A DNA stretch of 64,000 nucleotides from Treponema porcinum. Its GTDB lineage: Bacteria; Spirochaetota; Spirochaetia; Treponematales; Treponemataceae. Of the stretch, positions 25,735 to 34,072 are shown one piece after another. Each line of letters starts with the position of its first letter. The stretch's first letter is position 1. The stretch covers positions 37,602 through 101,601 of the forward strand of contig NZ_FUWG01000013.1 in the NCBI RefSeq assembly GCF_900167145.1. Direction: 5' to 3'. The notes beneath the pieces are model-generated. The model did no database searches. It was not told the origin of the DNA and worked only from the letters and a program-made list of their open reading frames with translations. The position numbers were made by a program, and so were the translations under genes.

Positions 25735-26148
25735 ATGTATGAAGTTCGTGTTACGGCTGACTTTGCGGCAGCCCATTTTCTAAAAGATTACAACGGCAAG
25801 TGCGAAAACCTGCACGGTCATAATTACAAGGTGTATGCGCACGTGCGCGGAAACAGGCTTGATGAAGGCGGAATGCTTCTTGATTTTACAAAATTAAAAA
25901 GCGTTCTTCGCGGCGTATGTGCAGAACTTGACCATACAAACCTGAACGATATGCCTGTTTTTAAGCAGAACCCGAGTGCGGAACGGATTGCAAAATATAT
26001 TTTTGATGCAATTATTGAGCGCGAACTGCTTTCCGGCGAAGATTTGCGCAAAGGCGAAGGAAAAACATCTGTATGGCTTCAGGCTGTAGATGTTTTTGAA
26101 ACAGATACTTCCCGGGCGCGCTATATGCCGGACGACCTTCCGGAATAA
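25735..26148 (+). CDS. queD: 6-carboxy-5,6,7,8-tetrahydropterin synthase (QueD family)
   Basis: 137 residues. Converts 7,8-dihydroneopterin triphosphate to 6-carboxytetrahydropterin in queuosine/7-deazaguanine synthesis. Zinc-binding histidines in TADFAAAHFL and HGHNYKV; catalytic Cys in NGKCENLHGHNY; LDFTKLK and the later LDHTNLND with catalytic Asp/His are present, and the C-terminal VWLQAVDVFETDTSRARY supplies the last Glu. A 6-pyruvoyl-tetrahydropterin synthase cannot be excluded but QueD is the common bacterial form. No other que gene is in the window. Confidence 0.93.
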   Translation: MYEVRVTADFAAAHFLKDYNGKCENLHGHNYKVYAHVRGNRLDEGGMLLDFTKLKSVLRGVCAELDHTNLNDMPVFKQNPSAERIAKYIFDAIIERELLSGEDLRKGEGKTSVWLQAVDVFETDTSRARYMPDDLPE

Positions 26149-26159
26149 AATCACTTTTT

Positions 26160-26196
26160 CACCGCCTGCGCATTTTTGCAGGACGGTGCTTTTTTT
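26160..26196 (+). terminator. Intrinsic terminator of queD
   Basis: Stem CACCGCCTGC/GCAGGACGGTG (one bulge) around a T-rich loop, followed by seven T. It ends 2 bp before the stop of the converging thioesterase gene. Confidence 0.85.
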
Positions 26197-26197
26197 G

Positions 26198-26962
26198 CTA
26201 CCAGTAAAGTTCCGCCTCAAAACAGGTGTTTTCCTTCTGTTTTCCTGCGATTATGATTCTCTTGTTCTGTTCGTCAAAATTTCCGTACAGCTGAATAAGC
26301 TGACCTGCGACTGCTTCCTTTGAATAGTTTATTCTGAAATCCCTGTACGTTTTCTGCTGGTATTCTGGCGGCAGGCAGTCTGCAACGTATGCGCCGTAAC
26401 GCGCGTTGTTTACGTGACCGTTTCCGTCTATGTCCGAATACCACACCGGGCGTTCCGTAAGAAGTGCCGGATTTTCAGGAATGACGATTTTTCCAGGTTC
26501 AATGCAGTCGTGTTCCTCCTGAAGTTGCGGTTCCGGACGAAGCGTAAATTCTTTCAGGCGGAGAATGCGGTGCGTATTGACGTCTGCTAAAAGCCAGTTT
26601 GAAAGCCCGGATACAAGTTTTTCTCCTGTCTGTGAGTCTGCAATTTCATACGCGCGCACAAACTGAAGCGGCTGGCTTTTTTCTTCCCAAGTGTGAATTG
26701 TAATTTTTTGATTTGCCTGCGGAATTTTATGAAACCTGAAAGACTGTCGGCTTACAAGAATTGCATAGCCGTTATCCCTGAGCATCTGCCAGGACATTCC
26801 GCGCTGGTTGTAGTCTTCTACCGCCGCGTCAGAAAGAATGCGCAGAAGTTCAAAAAAACTAAGGTTGTGCTGCGCATCGCACTGACAGAAATAAATCTGG
26901 CTTTCGCTGTGGAATTTCAGTGCAGCCTCTTCGCCGTCGTGATATTGTCTGAATACAGTCAT
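26198..26962 (-). CDS. Acyl-ACP thioesterase
   Basis: 254 residues with two hot-dog domains of the FatA/FatB-like family, releasing free fatty acid from acyl-ACP. First domain from YFCQCDAQHNLSFFELLRILSDAA; second domain carries WYSDIDGNGHVNNARY, matching the plant/bacterial DxDxNxHVNNxxY catalytic Asn-His motif. The start ATG 26962 overlaps the preceding stop by the ATGA arrangement and has GGAG upstream, indicating coupling to the DUF2156 gene; an ATG 18 bp earlier is less likely. The hisH-hisF-DUF2156-thioesterase order is notable because the functions look unrelated. Confidence 0.9.
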   Translation of the reverse strand: MTVFRQYHDGEEAALKFHSESQIYFCQCDAQHNLSFFELLRILSDAAVEDYNQRGMSWQMLRDNGYAILVSRQSFRFHKIPQANQKITIHTWEEKSQPLQFVRAYEIADSQTGEKLVSGLSNWLLADVNTHRILRLKEFTLRPEPQLQEEHDCIEPGKIVIPENPALLTERPVWYSDIDGNGHVNNARYGAYVADCLPPEYQQKTYRDFRINYSKEAVAGQLIQLYGNFDEQNKRIIIAGKQKENTCFEAELYW

Positions 26963-27894
26963 TTTTTTTCTCCGTTCCATTTTTGAAGAATAATGTCAGG
27001 ATAATAGGAAAGCTTTGCTTTTCGCAGTCCTTCAATTCCTAAATCTTCTTCGCGGTTTATGTAGGTGTATTTTTCTGCCGTTTTTGCAAATTCTCTGTTT
27101 ATTACGGCATAAGCGCCGTCCTTTGCAAACGGCATAATTGCTTTTTCAAACAGAATGTCGATAACGTCTTTAGTTATTTCTGCCGCAATGCAGAAGGCGC
27201 AGGGCGTTTCGTCCGCATAAAGAATTCCGCCGGACAGTTCAAGTTCGTCATAATTGTTCAGAATGTTTTTTATGATAATCCGCTCGAATTCTTTTCCGGA
27301 ATCTCCTTCGCCGCCGTTCTGTGAAAACCATTGTTCTTCTATATATAAAGCGTCGTTCTTGTTCCTGTCTGAAACAGGTTCAAAACGACAGGACTCATAT
27401 TTTTTGCTGAATTGATTTATATGATTTTTTTTCTTGTGGAATTTCTTTCCCGGAAGATTTGCAAGGTTTTCTGTAAGGTAGATATAATCTTCGGACTCCC
27501 GCGTTTCCGTAAATTCGAAAAGTCTAGGGAATAGACGTTCCGCAGTTTCTTTCTGGCTGTCTGTTAGAAGGGCAAAGTGGAAAGGAACGGAATTTTTTTC
27601 TGCATCGGAAAAAAGTTCTCTGCATACGGAAAGAAGCTGCTCCGTGTTTCCTTCTTCAAGTGCCGCCGCCGTATGAGAATCTGCCGGAATTGGAAAACAG
27701 TATACCTCTGTTCCGTCCTGCTTCCTGAACCGTCTGAGAAGAAATCCGTTTTGTACGGCAATCTGCGTTCCGTATTTTACACTGTAGAAGATAAGGTTTA
27801 CGGCGCAGCAGTCATTTCCAAGCGAACGTGAACATTCTGCTGCTTCTTTAAGAAGCAGAAAATCGCCGGAAGCAGGAGTTTTCCATTGTATCAT
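26959..27894 (-). CDS. DUF2156 protein (lysyl-phosphatidylglycerol-synthase-C-like)
   Basis: 311 residues of the GNAT-related DUF2156 fold (PF09924). Seen: SEDYIYLTENLANLPGKKFHKKKNHINQFSKKY, where the LxGKKFxxKRNxxNxF pattern is the family hallmark, ELSGGILYADETPCAFCIAAE in the second acyltransferase-like lobe, and the terminal EEDLGIEGLRKAKLSYYPD. No membrane segment, so it lacks the flippase half of MprF. Related proteins use aminoacyl-tRNA to modify lipids or peptides, but the acceptor here is unknown. One base separates it from hisF and four bases overlap with the thioesterase gene. Confidence 0.85.
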   Translation of the reverse strand: MIQWKTPASGDFLLLKEAAECSRSLGNDCCAVNLIFYSVKYGTQIAVQNGFLLRRFRKQDGTEVYCFPIPADSHTAAALEEGNTEQLLSVCRELFSDAEKNSVPFHFALLTDSQKETAERLFPRLFEFTETRESEDYIYLTENLANLPGKKFHKKKNHINQFSKKYESCRFEPVSDRNKNDALYIEEQWFSQNGGEGDSGKEFERIIIKNILNNYDELELSGGILYADETPCAFCIAAEITKDVIDILFEKAIMPFAKDGAYAVINREFAKTAEKYTYINREEDLGIEGLRKAKLSYYPDIILQKWNGEKK

Positions 27895-27895
27895 T

Positions 27896-28660
27896 TTACG
27901 ACCTTACAGGAACTCCCAGTGTTTTTAATTCGTTCTTTATTGTTCCGATTGTATATGCGCCGGAGTGAACCATACTTGCGATGAGTGCCGCGTCGGCTTT
28001 TCCGTCCGTAAGAACAGAAGCAAGATGTTCAGGCGTTCCGCCGCCGCCGGATGCAATTACTGGAACAGGTACAGATTCTGCAATCATACGTGTAAGCGGA
28101 ATTTCATATCCTTCTTTTGTGCCGTCGGCATCTATTGAATTGAGTACGATTTCTCCGGCTCCTAGCGCAACTGCCTTCTGCGCCCATTCGCGTGCGTCAA
28201 GTCCGGTATCAACGCGTCCTCCGTTAATGAAAACGCTGTATCCGCTTGGCTTTGAGACATCCCGGGCGGCGTCCATTCCAAGGACAATGCACTGGTTTCC
28301 GAAAATGCGCGCTCCTTCGCGGATAAGTTCAGGATTTTTCACCGCCTGTGAGTTCAAGCTTACTTTTTCTGCACCGGCAAGAATGGTAGAACGGATGTCG
28401 TCAATTGTCGTAATTCCGCCGCCAACGCAGAACGGAATGAACACCTGACTTGCAACGTTCGCAATCAAGTCAAGAATAGGTCCTCGTCCGCGGGCACTTG
28501 CCATAATGTCATAGAATACAAGTTCGTCAACGCCCTGACGGTAATATTCCGCCGCCATCTCAACCGGGTCACCGATGTCTATATTGTTCAGAAATTTTAC
28601 GCCTTTCGTCGTTCTTCCGTCTTTTACGTCAAGGCATACGATAATTCTTTTTTTTAGCAT
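27896..28660 (-). CDS. hisF: Imidazole glycerol phosphate synthase, cyclase subunit
   Basis: 254-residue (beta/alpha)8 barrel that uses ammonia from HisH to form imidazole glycerol phosphate and AICAR. Catalytic Asp in [13 protein letters not shown] (residue 11) and in [11 protein letters not shown] (about 130) are present, with the phosphate-binding VIASGGGG and CVGGGI loops. It follows hisH by 4 bp. Motifs match histidine biosynthesis rather than the LPS-type WbpG homologues. Confidence 0.96.
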   Translation of the reverse strand: MLKKRIIVCLDVKDGRTTKGVKFLNNIDIGDPVEMAAEYYRQGVDELVFYDIMASARGRGPILDLIANVASQVFIPFCVGGGITTIDDIRSTILAGAEKVSLNSQAVKNPELIREGARIFGNQCIVLGMDAARDVSKPSGYSVFINGGRVDTGLDAREWAQKAVALGAGEIVLNSIDADGTKEGYEIPLTRMIAESVPVPVIASGGGGTPEHLASVLTDGKADAALIASMVHSGAYTIGTIKNELKTLGVPVRS

Positions 28661-28664
28661 TTTC

Positions 28665-29312
28665 TTATCCTTTAATTAAATCATCCTTGCAGAAATTCTT
28701 AAGAATCTGCATACCGTGACTGCCCGATTTTTCCGGGTGAAACTGAAATGCGCTTATATTGTCTTTTTCAACGCAGGCAGGTACTTTAATGCCGTAGTCT
28801 GCCGTCGCCTTTACGATTGAGTAGTCTTTAGGACAGATGACATAGGAATGTACAAAATAAAAGTCAGAATGTTCCGGTACTCCTTCAAGAAGCGCGCTTC
28901 CGCCGTTATCATACGTCAGGTCGTTCCAGCCTATATGCGGAATTTTTATTGCGCCGTCCCTGTTCATACCGATTTCGTCAAACAAAGTGCTGAAATGCAC
29001 GATTGAACCGGGAAGAAGTCCCAGACATTCGGTGTCGCCTTCATCGGAACGGTCAAAGATAATCTGCGAGCCAAGGCAGATTCCTGCAAGTTTTTTCCCG
29101 CTTGCAGCCCAGTCCTTAAGGAAAGAAGCGAACCCAGTGAGCTTGAGTTGCTTCATCGCATAGGCAGCATCACCCACGCCCGGAAAAATAATCCGGTCTG
29201 CCTTTTCCAGATCCTTTGGATTTTTTGAAAGAATGAACGGTGCTTTCAGCACTTTTAGTGCCCTCTCAACGCTCGTAATGTTTCCGGCATTATAATCAAC
29301 AATTCCTGTCAT
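28665..29312 (-). CDS. hisH: Imidazole glycerol phosphate synthase, glutamine amidotransferase subunit
   Basis: 215-residue class I glutaminase that feeds ammonia to HisF. Catalytic Cys in [10 protein letters not shown], His and Glu in [10 protein letters not shown]-terminal [15 protein letters not shown] and [11 protein letters not shown] are typical. First gene of hisH-hisF-DUF2156-thioesterase. The other his genes are not adjacent; hisC lies about 17 kb away on the other strand. Confidence 0.95.
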   Translation of the reverse strand: MTGIVDYNAGNITSVERALKVLKAPFILSKNPKDLEKADRIIFPGVGDAAYAMKQLKLTGFASFLKDWAASGKKLAGICLGSQIIFDRSDEGDTECLGLLPGSIVHFSTLFDEIGMNRDGAIKIPHIGWNDLTYDNGGSALLEGVPEHSDFYFVHSYVICPKDYSIVKATADYGIKVPACVEKDNISAFQFHPEKSGSHGMQILKNFCKDDLIKG

Positions 29313-29455
29313 ATTTAAATAGTATTGAAAGAACGGTGCAATATCAAGTAGAGCTGGAATTTTTTTATCTGAAAAATATTGTATACCTGTAATTAAGAAT
29401 GCAAGATGCTAACTGAACAATTCTATTTTCCTGCAGTCTTCTATGTACTGTTCGC

Positions 29456-29707
29456 TTAGCGTGCGTTTTTTGCCGAAAAGCAGTCTGTCGAAATAATGCG
29501 TAAGTGTTCAGAACGTATGAAATAGTAAAACGCATTAAACAGTGAAAGAAGGATAAAAAGAATTATCAGAAGGACAAGCGGTACTGTTTTTTCATAAGAA
29601 TCTGAAAAAAATGCTATAGAAAAAAATACGCACATTCCCATAGAAAAGATGTTTAAAATCCTTTTAAACCATAATCCGATAAAACCAAAGAAGTTTCTGA
29701 TGCTCAT
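29456..29707 (-). CDS. Small two-helix membrane protein
   Basis: 83 residues from ATG 29707 (GGGAG upstream). Two hydrophobic segments, about 14-32 (ILNIFSMGMCVFFSIAFF) and 39-61 (TVPLVLLIILFILLSLFNAFYYF), with a polar tail. No family recognised. It is divergent from the XRE regulator at 29891 across a repeat-rich region, so it may be controlled by that regulator. A longer frame to 29785 runs into the control region and is rejected. Confidence 0.62.
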   Translation of the reverse strand: MSIRNFFGFIGLWFKRILNIFSMGMCVFFSIAFFSDSYEKTVPLVLLIILFILLSLFNAFYYFIRSEHLRIISTDCFSAKNAR

Positions 29708-29805
29708 ATTTAGCTCCCATATAATAGAAATTAAGGGTATACCCTTAAAGCGAATTTTTTTATTTTCAACGGTAGTAAACCTCAATAAATTATATACCTA
29801 ACAAT

Positions 29806-29879
29806 AAAATGTTGATGTTATAAATGGATAGTAAATCAAAATATTGTTTTTATCAAATTTTTAACATCAATATTTTGAT
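29806..29879. promoter_or_regulatory. Operator-like repeats between membrane-protein and XRE genes
   Basis: Perfect inverted repeat ATCAAAATATTG (29835-29846) and CAATATTTTGAT (29868-29879). The second arm extends to AACATCAATATTTT, which recurs in opposite orientation with one change as AAAATGTTGATGTT at 29806-29819. The right arm ends 11 bp before the XRE start codon, so autorepression is likely. Binding is inferred. Confidence 0.6.
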
Positions 29880-29890
29880 ATTCTAAAGTT

Positions 29891-30199
29891 ATGGAATTCA
29901 GGGATAGATTAAGAGAAGAAATTGAGTTTAAAGGTTTACAGGAAAAAGAAATAGCCGCAAAGGTTGGACTCAGTTACAGTACTTTTCTTTCATATATTGA
30001 TTCCAGAGGTGTTCTTCCCAACGTAGAAACGGCTGTAAAAATTGCAAAAGTTCTTGGAGTGTCAGTTGGATATCTTGTAGATGGCAAACAGTCCCCCGGT
30101 TCATCAGATCCTGCAGAAAAAATGTTAATATCCAATTTCAGAAATCTATCTGATTCAAACAAAATTAATTTCTTAAAAATATCCGCAGTGATTAAATAG
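29891..30199 (+). CDS. XRE-family transcriptional regulator
   Basis: 102 residues. Cro/C1-type helix-turn-helix at about 5-60: LREEIEFKGLQEKEIAAKVGLSYSTFLSYIDSRGVLPNVETAVKIAKVLGVSVGYLVDG, a full five-helix DNA-binding domain. The remaining 40 residues (PAEKMLISNFRNLSDSNKINFL) form a short helical tail as in phage and mobile-element repressors. Weak ribosome site. The upstream operator-like repeats overlap the likely promoter, suggesting autoregulation and control of the divergent small membrane protein. Confidence 0.88.
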   Translation: MEFRDRLREEIEFKGLQEKEIAAKVGLSYSTFLSYIDSRGVLPNVETAVKIAKVLGVSVGYLVDGKQSPGSSDPAEKMLISNFRNLSDSNKINFLKISAVIK

Positions 30200-30279
30200 T
30201 TTTAAATATTTGCTTTTTCTTTGCAAATTTTCTTCTGTTTACTTCCATTTTTCTTGCAAAAAATTCGATTTATAAGAGT

Positions 30280-32139
30280 ATGGAAGAAAATATTGAATTT
30301 CCCGGTACTGTTGATGCAGATGATTTTTTCTGTGATGATTCGGCTGTTCTTGCGGCGCGCGAACGGTTCGGCATTCAGTATCTGTATCCGTGGCAGCGTC
30401 TTGTAATTGCAAATATAATTGACTCGTATCAGTCTGCCTGCAGACAGGACGGCGCGCAGAAAAATGACGGTGCGCCGGAATTGTGCGATGACGTTTTCTG
30501 TAACGGAAGGCAGATTGTACTTTTACCGACAGGTGCCGGAAAATCTGCATGTTTTCAGATTCCGGCGCTTTTGCTTGGAGGAGTAACGCTTGTAATATAT
30601 CCGCTTCTTGCGCTGATGAGTGATCAGGAGCGCCGTCTTTCTGCCGGAGGAGTAGAGTGCGCCGTTTTCCGTGGCGGTCAGAGTGAAGACGAAAGAAACG
30701 ACGCTTTCGAAAAACTTAAACGCGGTGCAAAAATCATTATTGCAAATCCCGAAGTCCTGCTGGATTTCTGGCTTTTAGAGAGGCTCTGTGGATTCTCCAT
30801 TTCTCACGTTGCAATTGATGAGGCGCACTGTGTTTCCGAGTGGGGCGATTCGTTCCGTCCGGCGTATCTTGAACTTGGAAAAATAATTGAAAAAATAGGA
30901 GCGCCTGTAGTAACTGCGTTTACGGCTACTGCTTCTCCGGAAGTTCTGCGCCGTATATCCGACGTACTTTTCGGCGGAAATGCGCATATTGTGAGGAGCG
31001 ACAGCGACAGGGCGAACATTCATTATTATGTAAAAAAAACTGCGTCCAAGAAAAATGCGGCGCTTCTTCTTTCCAGAACTGAACGCCGCCCGATGATTAT
31101 TTTCTGCGGAACGCGAAGTCGGGCGGAAAGTATGGCCCGCGAGATTTGTACTGCATTCGGAGATGATTTTGCGCGCTTCTATCACGCCGGTCTTGAAAAA
31201 GAGGAAAAGTCGAAGATTGAAAACTGGTTCTTTAATGCGGAAGACGCCGTACTGTGCGCTACGTGTGCATACGGAATGGGCGTGGACAAGAAAAATATCC
31301 GCACAGTAATTCATCTTGATGCGCCTTTAACGGCGGAAGCGTATATTCAGGAGGCAGGACGCGGCGGAAGAGACGGTGAAACTGCAAATGCAATTCTTCT
31401 GTGGAATTATGAAGATACGCGGAAATTCAAGGCATTTAAGGACGACTCGCGGAATGCAGTTATGAGAAATTTTGCGCTTTCTCCGTTATGCCGCCGTCAG
31501 ACTTTGCTTGACGCATTGGGCGCAGAAAAAGCCGTCTGCTCCGGCTGTGACGTTTGCGATGAGGAAAAGCGGCAGAAAGCCCGTTTGAACTGGAAGAAAA
31601 GCGCCTGGAATTCTGCTTTTCAAAAATCTATTCCTCCGTTTGCAGGACATTTCCGACAGAGACGTTTTGAAAATTCTCCGCTGTATTTCCGCATTCCTGC
31701 TGACGAACTTATGGATTTTTCAGGCTATATATACAGGCGCATAAAAAATGCCGGGTGCTATTATACAAAAAAATCGCTTGAGGAAATCTGCCTGCGTGAA
31801 CTTAATGCGTATGTCCGCGCGTTTACCGGAATAAATATATGGACTCATTCTGATTTTGAACAGGCGCTGGAAGGTCTGCTTTTTGAAAATAAAATACAGA
31901 TTTTGAAATTTCCGTGGCGCGGACGGATAAAAACCGTAAGAAAGACAGCGCCTTGTTTTCCTTTTATTAAGTCGTTTCGCCGTCGCCTTCTTCATCTTCT
32001 GTGTTTTCTGCGCTTTTTGGAGCGGCGGCTGCAACTGGTGCCGGAGAAGACCGTTTCTTTTTTGACTTCTTCGGTTTTTTTACGTAATTTGCTACATAAA
32101 TGCAAAAATCCATATACAAAAAAACGACTACGGCAGTGA
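30280..32139 (+). CDS. recQ: RecQ-family ATP-dependent DNA helicase (3' end abnormal)
   Basis: SF2 helicase of up to 619 residues. Motifs: I LPTGAGKSACFQIPAL, Ia YPLLALMSDQ, II (DEAH) AIDEAHCVSEWG, III AFTATASPEV, IV/V FCGTRSRAES and ATCAYGMGVDKKNIR, VI QEAGRGGRDGE. A zinc-binding CRRQTLL...CSGCDVCDEE follows. No HRDC domain. The last 57 codons are antisense to a plausible small gene on the other strand and are basic and atypical, while another frame stops at 31968-31970 exactly at that gene's stop. A frameshift (natural or sequencing) near the 3' end, or a readthrough, is likely. An in-frame insertion sits between the first strand and motif I. Confidence 0.85.
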   Translation: MEENIEFPGTVDADDFFCDDSAVLAARERFGIQYLYPWQRLVIANIIDSYQSACRQDGAQKNDGAPELCDDVFCNGRQIVLLPTGAGKSACFQIPALLLGGVTLVIYPLLALMSDQERRLSAGGVECAVFRGGQSEDERNDAFEKLKRGAKIIIANPEVLLDFWLLERLCGFSISHVAIDEAHCVSEWGDSFRPAYLELGKIIEKIGAPVVTAFTATASPEVLRRISDVLFGGNAHIVRSDSDRANIHYYVKKTASKKNAALLLSRTERRPMIIFCGTRSRAESMAREICTAFGDDFARFYHAGLEKEEKSKIENWFFNAEDAVLCATCAYGMGVDKKNIRTVIHLDAPLTAEAYIQEAGRGGRDGETANAILLWNYEDTRKFKAFKDDSRNAVMRNFALSPLCRRQTLLDALGAEKAVCSGCDVCDEEKRQKARLNWKKSAWNSAFQKSIPPFAGHFRQRRFENSPLYFRIPADELMDFSGYIYRRIKNAGCYYTKKSLEEICLRELNAYVRAFTGINIWTHSDFEQALEGLLFENKIQILKFPWRGRIKTVRKTAPCFPFIKSFRRRLLHLLCFLRFLERRLQLVPEKTVSFLTSSVFLRNLLHKCKNPYTKKRLRQ

Positions 32140-32200
32140 TGATGATATATGGATTTGTAAATACCTGCTTAAGGACAGGAAAAAGTTGCTGCATATTCAT
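31967..32200 (-). CDS. Small single-pass membrane protein
   Basis: 77 residues: one transmembrane helix at about 18-38 (YIIITAVVVFLYMDFCIYVA) then a basic patch KKPKKSKKKR and an Ala/Pro-rich acidic tail SPAPVAAAAP...EDEEGDGETT, resembling small linker or YajC-like proteins. Strand and composition look genuine, and its stop coincides with an alternative recQ stop, so it is preferred over the antisense recQ tail. It follows the resolvase-like gene by 32 bp on the same strand. No family assigned. Confidence 0.6.
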   Translation of the reverse strand: MNMQQLFPVLKQVFTNPYIIITAVVVFLYMDFCIYVANYVKKPKKSKKKRSSPAPVAAAAPKSAENTEDEEGDGETT

Positions 32201-32232
32201 ATTTTCAGTATCGGACAGTTTTTCTTCCGCCT

Positions 32233-32703
32233 TTATATTCTGTATTCAACATAGCGGACGTTTCCTTTTTCTGCAGCGGATTTTATTTCTTTTTCCCGTT
32301 CAGAAAGCTGCGATGTGCCTGTTTTTACTTCAACCAGTACGATTTCTTCTATGCATTTGCCTTCTGCCATTCCCGGAAAGGCGATGAAGTCAACCGGTTT
32401 TCCTATAAAACGCACGTCTGCCGGATTGCACGGAAAATCAGGAAGAAACGGTGCAATCTGCTCTGCCATCTGTCCGCCGATGACTGCACGCGAACGTTTT
32501 ACCGCATCTTTTCTGCCTTCCTTTAGCTGTTTGTGCAAGGCATTTCGTTCCGCAAGCATTCCTGTCAGTCTGCCTGCAAAAAATACAAGCGCAAGGACAG
32601 CAGGAATAAGGACGATAAGCGCGGCATCCGGCAGAAAAGCTATAGCCGAAGAAAAAAAAGCACATATTCTGTCAAATATTGAGAGCATACATAAAAATAA
32701 CAT
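32233..32703 (-). CDS. Holliday-junction-resolvase-related endonuclease domain protein
   Basis: 156 residues. N-terminal hydrophobic helix (about 20-45, FLPDAALIVLIPAVLALVFFAG), then a PF10107-type domain: KRSRAVIGGQMAEQIAPFLPDF, NPADVRFIGKPVDFIAFPGM, VLVEVKTGTSQLS and a terminal VRYVEYR. Asp in PVDF, Glu and Lys in VEVKTG form the PD-(D/E)xK nuclease site. Function is not established; the membrane anchor is typical for this family. Start could be residue 6 (MLSIFD). Followed by the small membrane protein gene. Confidence 0.82.
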   Translation of the reverse strand: MLFLCMLSIFDRICAFFSSAIAFLPDAALIVLIPAVLALVFFAGRLTGMLAERNALHKQLKEGRKDAVKRSRAVIGGQMAEQIAPFLPDFPCNPADVRFIGKPVDFIAFPGMAEGKCIEEIVLVEVKTGTSQLSEREKEIKSAAEKGNVRYVEYRI

Positions 32704-32784
32704 TATTACTGTTTATTGTGAACAGCAAAAAGCGTTCGTTTTTTTTCGATATACCGTTCTGCCGATTGCGCCGATATTTAATGT

Positions 32785-34014
32785 ATGAAAAGAACTGTTT
32801 TTTTTATTTCAGCGCTGGTTTTCGTGTCAGCGGCATTTAGTCAGGACGCAGACGGAACGCTTTTTGAATTCAAATATAAAAAAGATGATTCAAGCAGAAT
32901 TCTCTCTACTGTTGACGAAGCTGTTTTCGTAAACGGCGCGCTCAATCACCGTGCGCAGATTTTAAACCGTATATTCTGCAAGGTTACCGATGTTCTTGAT
33001 GACGGAAGCGCCGCGCACGAGGCGTCTTTTATGACTTCAGAAACGTCCGTGGGCGGAAGAGGCGGCTCTTTTTCCTGGGGACAGGAATACGACAGCGCGT
33101 TTGTCCGTACCAGAACCGGAAAATACACAATCGAAGACATTTATTTTATGCCGACGGTGCGTGACGTTCCTGTTTTTCCTGAATATCCTGTGAAAAAAGG
33201 CGGAAAATGGAGTGCGGAAGGTCACGAGGTGCACGACCTCAGGATGGCGTTTAACATTCAAAAACCGTTCAGAGTTCCTTTTACGGCACAGTACGAATAT
33301 GTTGATGACGAAACTGATGAGAACACAGGAAGAACGCTTAATCTTATTGAAGTTACATATTCTATGTATTTTGAAAGTTCGCGTCCGTCTTCCATTACAA
33401 GGGATATTCTGAATGCGCCAGCCGTTACAATGGGACATTCAAGTCAGAAAATTTGGTGGGATAATCAGAAAGGAATGATTGACCATTATTCTGAAGAATT
33501 TAAAATCATTATCGAAACGTTTTATGGCGACCAGATTACGTTTTCCGGTACGGCTCACGCAGAAGTTACGGAATTCAAGCGCGTAAGTACGGAAGAAAAC
33601 CTGCGGAAAATCAGCGAGTCCGTGTCAAATCTTGGCTATGGTAATATCGGCGTAGTGCAGGGCGAAAAGGGCGTGACAATCAGCATAGAGAACATTCAGT
33701 TTGAACCGGATTCTGCTGTCCTTATGGAAAGCGAAAAAGTAAAACTTGAAAAGATTGCAGAGATTTTAAAAACGTTTGACAATGATTTACTGATTACCGG
33801 ACATTGCGCAGACCGCGGCACAAAACAGAACCAGCTGCGTATTTCAGAAGACCGCGCTGTATCTGTTGCTGAATATCTTTCGCTTTTGAATGTTCGCAAT
33901 CCTAACTGCATTTTTACGGAGGGAAAAGGCGCTTCCGTTCCTGTTGCTCCGAATACGACGGAGCAGGGAAGGGCGAAAAACCGCCGCGTTGAAATCACGA
34001 TTATGGACGAATAA
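32785..34014 (+). CDS. OmpA-family outer-membrane/peptidoglycan-binding protein
   Basis: 409 residues with signal peptide (FFISALVFVSAAFS, cleavage before QDADG). The N-terminal 290 residues form an unassigned beta-rich region; the C-terminal OmpA domain begins near VTISIENIQFEPDSAVLMESE and contains LLITGHCADRGTK, QLRISEDRAVSVAEYLSLL, GKGASVPVAPNTTEQGRAKNRRVEITI, matching the peptidoglycan-binding NxxLSxxRAxxVxxxL and GRAxNRRVE signatures. It should tether the outer membrane to the wall. Monocistronic, convergent with argS. Confidence 0.92.
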   Translation: MKRTVFFISALVFVSAAFSQDADGTLFEFKYKKDDSSRILSTVDEAVFVNGALNHRAQILNRIFCKVTDVLDDGSAAHEASFMTSETSVGGRGGSFSWGQEYDSAFVRTRTGKYTIEDIYFMPTVRDVPVFPEYPVKKGGKWSAEGHEVHDLRMAFNIQKPFRVPFTAQYEYVDDETDENTGRTLNLIEVTYSMYFESSRPSSITRDILNAPAVTMGHSSQKIWWDNQKGMIDHYSEEFKIIIETFYGDQITFSGTAHAEVTEFKRVSTEENLRKISESVSNLGYGNIGVVQGEKGVTISIENIQFEPDSAVLMESEKVKLEKIAEILKTFDNDLLITGHCADRGTKQNQLRISEDRAVSVAEYLSLLNVRNPNCIFTEGKGASVPVAPNTTEQGRAKNRRVEITIMDE

Positions 34015-34041
34015 AAGTTGCCTGAGTTTTTCAGGCAGCTT
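34011..34041 (-). terminator. Weak terminator for argS
   Basis: Stem AGCTGCCTGA/TCAGGCAACT on the minus strand, followed by TTTTATT; it overlaps the final codons of the converging ompA-type gene. On the plus strand the U run is displaced by 20 bases, so it is best for argS. Confidence 0.55.
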
Positions 34042-34072
34042 CTGCTCCGTCTTGTTGCGTTTCCTTTTTTTT

